8,101 nucleotides of DNA from Planctomycetaceae bacterium (lineage in GTDB: Bacteria; Planctomycetota; Phycisphaerae; Phycisphaerales; SM1A02): contig JAIYBS010000182.1 of assembly GCA_027488415.1 (NCBI GenBank), positions 1 through 8,101 of the forward strand, read 5' to 3'. This document shows positions 5,168 through 8,101 of this stretch, in pieces. The notes under the pieces were generated by a model, which did not search any database, was not told the DNA's origin, and worked only from the letters and a program-made list of their open reading frames with translations. The position numbers and the translations under genes are program-made. The first letter of the stretch is position 1. Each line of letters opens with the position of its first letter.

Positions 5168-6244
5168 TCAGTACGCAAAGCCCCAGGACGGGATCGGCTC
5201 CTCGGCGGCGGCCTTCGCCGCGGGACGGGCGGTGACCTGTCCGGCGCGGAACATCCGCCATTCGCTCGAGGGACGCACACCGTAGACGACCACGTCGGCC
5301 TTGCCCTTGTCCTCCTCGCGGAGCCGGAGCGTCTCGCCCTTCTGCACGGAGACGGTGAGGATCCGCGCGAACGGGGCGCGCGCCTGGATCTCGCTCACGA
5401 GTCCGCCGTCGAACTCCGAGTGGAACTGCCCGACGAGGTGCACGACCTTCGCGCCCGACGGGAGGTCGGCCATGCCGCGGACGATCGAGTCGGCCATGGT
5501 GGCGTCCCACATCCGCTGCGAGCGCAGCACCTCGTCGACGCGGGCGTCGTCGGGCTCGTTGCCGCCGCTCGACATGAAGGCCTTGAATCGCGCACGGTAG
5601 GTCTCGGGCGGATCCTTCTCGGGGATCGCGAAGAGCGCGCGCTCCTCGGCCGGCAGCTGCTCGAGCGCCTCGTAGCCCTCGGTGCGCGCGCGACGGACGT
5701 ACTCGCGCGGCGCGTTCGCGGCGATCACCGCGCAGCCGTTGCTGCGCGCGCTGTCGATCACCGGCTGGTAGAAGGTGTCCCACGTTCCCTTCGAGGCCCA
5801 GTTGCGGCTCTCGGTGCGCTCGACGAACTCGTCCTTGGTGATCTCGCCGCGCAGGTACGCGTCGACGATCGGCTGCTCGTCCCGCTCGAGCATCTCGAGC
5901 GAGACCGCGGTGCCCGGCCACGTCGCGATGGTCTCGGCGACGATCGCCTGCTGCACGAGGTGCGCGTTCGCGTCGTCGTGCTGCTCGCCGACGATCACGA
6001 TGTCGGCCCAGCGCACGCCCACCGAGAGGCCGTTCCAGTCGACCGGGTCGCCGGTGTCGCCGCGGAACATCGCGAGGCTCCGCGGCCCCGACTGCACCTT
6101 CGGCGTCATGGTTGCCCGCTCCTCGGGGTGCCAGTACCAGACCGCGTCGTCGTAGGGGTTTCGCGTGCACGAGGCGGCCGACGCCGCGGCCACGAGGGCG
6201 GCGAGCGGCAGCAGGGCGGTCGACGGGGCGGATCGGCGGACCAT
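5168..6244 (-). CDS. ChaN-like lipoprotein (haem-binding uptake family, DUF399)
   Basis: A 358-residue predicted lipoprotein of the ChaN/Cofac_haem_bdg family; Campylobacter ChaN binds haem and is thought to help iron uptake, but roles elsewhere are unproven. Seen: an N-terminal MVRR basic start, an Ala/Leu-rich hydrophobic stretch (6-24) and Cys26 after SAAS, a slightly weak lipobox. The mature part holds the family signature VGEQHDDANAH (85-95), SLEMLERDEQPIVDAYLRG (115-133), WDTFYQPVIDSAR (155-167), VIAANAPREYVRR (173-185), and a late VGQFHSEFDGGL (271-282) corresponding to the usual 'GxxHxxxxxG' segment. A low-complexity Ala/Lys tail (339-349) ends in SWGFAY. The ATG at 6244 was chosen because the signal peptide starts there; the frame is open further upstream only as a shadow of the divergent carboxypeptidase gene. 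It converges on the STAS gene with a 25-base gap. No TonB receptor or haem gene is nearby, so a haem function is inferred from the family only. Confidence 0.87.
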   Translation of the reverse strand: MVRRSAPSTALLPLAALVAAASAASCTRNPYDDAVWYWHPEERATMTPKVQSGPRSLAMFRGDTGDPVDWNGLSVGVRWADIVIVGEQHDDANAHLVQQAIVAETIATWPGTAVSLEMLERDEQPIVDAYLRGEITKDEFVERTESRNWASKGTWDTFYQPVIDSARSNGCAVIAANAPREYVRRARTEGYEALEQLPAEERALFAIPEKDPPETYRARFKAFMSSGGNEPDDARVDEVLRSQRMWDATMADSIVRGMADLPSGAKVVHLVGQFHSEFDGGLVSEIQARAPFARILTVSVQKGETLRLREEDKGKADVVVYGVRPSSEWRMFRAGQVTARPAAKAAAEEPIPSWGFAY

Positions 6245-6255
6245 GGGGTGCAGGG

Positions 6256-6261
6256 AGTGTA
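6256..6261 (-). promoter_or_regulatory. Candidate -10 hexamer (TACACT) for the ChaN-like gene
   Basis: Minus-strand TACACT (in GATACCTACACT) ends 11 bases before the ATG. The transcript would carry a leader of only about 3-5 bases. No Shine-Dalgarno is present (the spacer is CCCTGCACCCC) and no -35 is recognised. It is the loosest fit to the spacing pattern in the window. Confidence 0.35.
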
Positions 6262-6303
6262 GGTATCGGGGCCGCCCGGGGTGGCGCGCGGGCGGATCGG
6301 GGT

Positions 6304-6309
6304 TACCGT
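6304..6309 (+). promoter_or_regulatory. Candidate -10 hexamer (TACCGT) for the M14 carboxypeptidase gene
   Basis: TACCGT ends 7 bases before the ATG (spacer TTCGCCG), nearly the same layout as at the STAS gene (hexamer, then CTT/TTC-rich bases, then CGCC, then ATG). There is no Shine-Dalgarno and no -35. The 72-base divergent region shared with the ChaN-like gene holds both hexamers, 42 bases apart, so unlike at hutI/sixA these two do not overlap. Confidence 0.48.
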
Positions 6310-6316
6310 TTCGCCG

Positions 6317-8101
6317 ATGGCCCTCCCCACGCGCCTTCGTTGCCTCGTCGCCGGTGCCGCCCTCGCGGCCGCGGCCCTCGCCTCCCCCGCCTCCGCGCAG
6401 GATCCGGCCCGGCCGTTCCGCGACCACGTCGTGGTGCGGGTGCACGCGTCGACCGTGCGCCAGGTGCAGGCGGCGCTCGCGCTGACCGACGACCTCTGGA
6501 CGCACGGGGCCGGCATCGGCAGCTTCGACATGCGCGTGTCGCCCGCGCAGCGCGCGGCGCTCGAGGCGGCGGGCGTTCCGCACGAGGTGCTGATCCCGGA
6601 CCTCGAGGCGCGCATCGACGCGGAGTTCGCGCGGCTCGCGGCGGCGGGCGGCGGCGTGCCCGGCGGCGAGGGCGCGGAGGGCGGCGTCGCCGCGGACGAC
6701 TGGTTCCTCGACTTCAAGAGCCTCGCGCAGATCGATGCGCGCATCGACGAGCTCGCGGCCGCGCACCCGGGCATCGCGCAGGTGATCACCGCGGGCCAGA
6801 CCTTCGAGGGCCGCGCGATCCGCGGGCTGCGCATCTCGCGCGCGGCGAACCCGGCGGCTGCGCCCGCTTTCCTCTTCAACGGCTGCCAGCACGCGCGCGA
6901 GTGGGCGACGCCGATGACCGTGATGTACGTCGCCGACCGGCTGCTCGCGGGCGCGACGAGCGACCCGCGCATCGCGTCGGTGCTCGAGCGATCGGCCGTC
7001 TACGTGATCCCGGTCGTGAACCGTGACGGCTACCTCTTCACGTGGGCGTCGTCGGCGAACCGCCTGTGGCGGAAGAACCGGCAGCCGAACTCGGACGGCA
7101 CCGTCGGCACCGACCCGAACCGCAACTGGGGCTACGGCTGGGGCGGCGTCGGCGCGAGCGCGGTGCCCGGCGACGACACCTACCGCGGCACCGCGGCGTT
7201 CTCGTCGCCCGAGGCGGCGGCGCTGCGCGACTTCTACGTGGCGCACCCGCAGCTCGTGGCCTCGATCGACTTCCATGCCTACAGCCAGCTGCTGCTCTGG
7301 CCGTGGGGCGGAACCGCGGAGCTCTGCCCGGACGACGCGGCGCACCGCGCGATCGGCGGCGCGATGCGGTCCGCGATCCTCGCCTCGGCGGGGCGCTCGT
7401 ACGCGGCGGGACCGATCTACTCGACCATCTACCCGGCGTCGGGCGGCTCCGTCGACTGGACCTACGGCGACCAGGGCGTCCTCAGCTACACGGTCGAGGT
7501 GCGCGACACCGGGACGTACGGATTCGTGATGCCGCCCGCCGAGATTCTGCCGAACGTGCGCGAGAACTTCGACGCGTCGATGGCGATGATGGAGGGCGCG
7601 CTCAGCCCGGCGATCGTCGAGCCCAACGGGACGCTCCCGCAGGTGCTCGTGGCCGGCCGGCCGACGTCCGTGTCCGTCACCGTCACGCCGACGACCGGGA
7701 CCGTGCTCTCTTCGGCGCTGCGCGTGCGCGCGGCCGGCGATGCGGCGTTCGAGAGCGTGCCGATGTCGTCCTCGGGTGGCGTCCACGTCGGGCAGCTGCC
7801 GGCGTTCGCGTGCGGCCGCACGGTGGAGTACTGGTTCGAGGTGACCACGAGCGCGGGCGTCGCCGCGTATCCGTCCGGCGCGCCGGCGACCGTGCTCTCG
7901 GCGCTCTCGCAGGAGGTCACCGTGCGCCTCGACGAGACCTTCGAGGGTGCCGCCGCGGGATGGACGGTCGGTGCCACCGGCGACAACGCGACCGGGGGGC
8001 TCTGGACGCTCGTCGACCCGGTCGGCACCGCGGCGCAGCCCGAGGACGACCGCACGCCGGGATCCGGCACGCGCTGCTGGGTGACGGGGCAGGGCGCGGT
8101 C
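6317..8101 (+). CDS. Secreted M14 zinc carboxypeptidase with C-terminal extension (C-terminus cut by window edge)
   Basis: Predicted extracellular metallocarboxypeptidase that removes C-terminal residues from peptides; 595 residues are visible. Order: signal peptide 1-27 (likely cut after SPASA), a propeptide-like region about 30-105, a Gly-rich linker 110-124, the M14 catalytic domain about 128-425, a beta-rich region about 430-530, and the start of another domain from about 540. Catalytic residues by alignment to bovine carboxypeptidase A: zinc ligands His192 and Glu195 (QHARE) and His320 (SIDFHAY), Arg252 (LWRKNR), Asn268-Arg269 (DPNRNW), Tyr372 (IYPASGG) and general base Glu394 (YTVEVRDTG). 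The spacing of Tyr372 to Glu394 equals that of Tyr248 to Glu270. Val379 sits at the position of Ile255 that sets S1' preference; an Asp there would mean basic residues, so hydrophobic C-termini are predicted. The ATG directly precedes the signal peptide and lacks a Shine-Dalgarno. The end region with GDNATGG and QPEDDRTPG is probably a surface or carbohydrate-type beta domain. Confidence 0.94.
   Translation, partial: MALPTRLRCLVAGAALAAAALASPASAQDPARPFRDHVVVRVHASTVRQVQAALALTDDLWTHGAGIGSFDMRVSPAQRAALEAAGVPHEVLIPDLEARIDAEFARLAAAGGGVPGGEGAEGGVAADDWFLDFKSLAQIDARIDELAAAHPGIAQVITAGQTFEGRAIRGLRISRAANPAAAPAFLFNGCQHAREWATPMTVMYVADRLLAGATSDPRIASVLERSAVYVIPVVNRDGYLFTWASSANRLWRKNRQPNSDGTVGTDPNRNWGYGWGGVGASAVPGDDTYRGTAAFSSPEAAALRDFYVAHPQLVASIDFHAYSQLLLWPWGGTAELCPDDAAHRAIGGAMRSAILASAGRSYAAGPIYSTIYPASGGSVDWTYGDQGVLSYTVEVRDTGTYGFVMPPAEILPNVRENFDASMAMMEGALSPAIVEPNGTLPQVLVAGRPTSVSVTVTPTTGTVLSSALRVRAAGDAAFESVPMSSSGGVHVGQLPAFACGRTVEYWFEVTTSAGVAAYPSGAPATVLSALSQEVTVRLDETFEGAAAGWTVGATGDNATGGLWTLVDPVGTAAQPEDDRTPGSGTRCWVTGQGAV

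Noticed and set aside
6245..7786. Upstream continuation of the ChaN-like frame across the carboxypeptidase gene
   Set aside because: The lipoprotein signal peptide begins at 6244 and the upstream part has no protein-like features; it is the antisense of the M14 catalytic domain.
1..8101. tRNA, rRNA, riboswitch, CRISPR array, insertion sequence, defence or toxin-antitoxin system
   Set aside because: Almost all bases are in recognised genes and gaps are 72 bases or less; no direct-repeat array, transposase or structured RNA was seen.

Overview
The window is GC-rich, densely coding bacterial chromosome with seven protein genes, two of them cut by the window edges. There are no RNA genes, mobile elements or CRISPR arrays, and no gene-free stretch longer than 72 bases. 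The source is probably a high-GC Planctomycetota member, perhaps Phycisphaerales. That rests on the gene mix, the near absence of Shine-Dalgarno sequences, and a secreted carboxypeptidase whose C-terminal region (GDNATGG...GTAAQPEDDRTPG) resembles domains I associate with planctomycete exoproteins. A Deinococcus-like or actinobacterial source cannot be excluded from sequence alone.

Layout. On the minus strand, a block reads leftward from about 4227: imidazolonepropionase (hutI), then methionine aminopeptidase (map) starting inside the hutI stop (GTGA overlap), then after 45 bases an S9A prolyl oligopeptidase running off the left edge. On the plus strand from 4250 come a SixA-type phosphohistidine phosphatase and, 29 bases later, a single-domain STAS protein. 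Facing them, with a 25-base convergent gap, is a minus-strand ChaN-like lipoprotein (5168-6244). Divergent from that, after 72 bases, is a plus-strand secreted M14 zinc carboxypeptidase that runs off the right edge.

Functionally the window combines peptide and protein turnover (prolyl oligopeptidase, methionine aminopeptidase, carboxypeptidase), histidine catabolism (hutI without hutH/hutU/hutG nearby), two small signalling proteins (SixA and STAS), and a possible haem or iron lipoprotein. No single pathway joins them all.

The most notable signal lies in the promoters. Five of the six genes that do not start inside another gene have a TAnnnT hexamer 6-8 bases before the start codon, and the sixth has one 11 bases before. 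None has a recognisable Shine-Dalgarno or -35 box. This predicts leaderless transcription throughout. Between hutI and sixA the two opposed hexamers overlap and share one TA step, exactly midway between start codons only 22 bases apart, which predicts a symmetric, mutually exclusive bidirectional promoter. A second point to check is HutI, where the Asp expected as a metal ligand in the (S/T)D-x-NPG motif is read as Asn.
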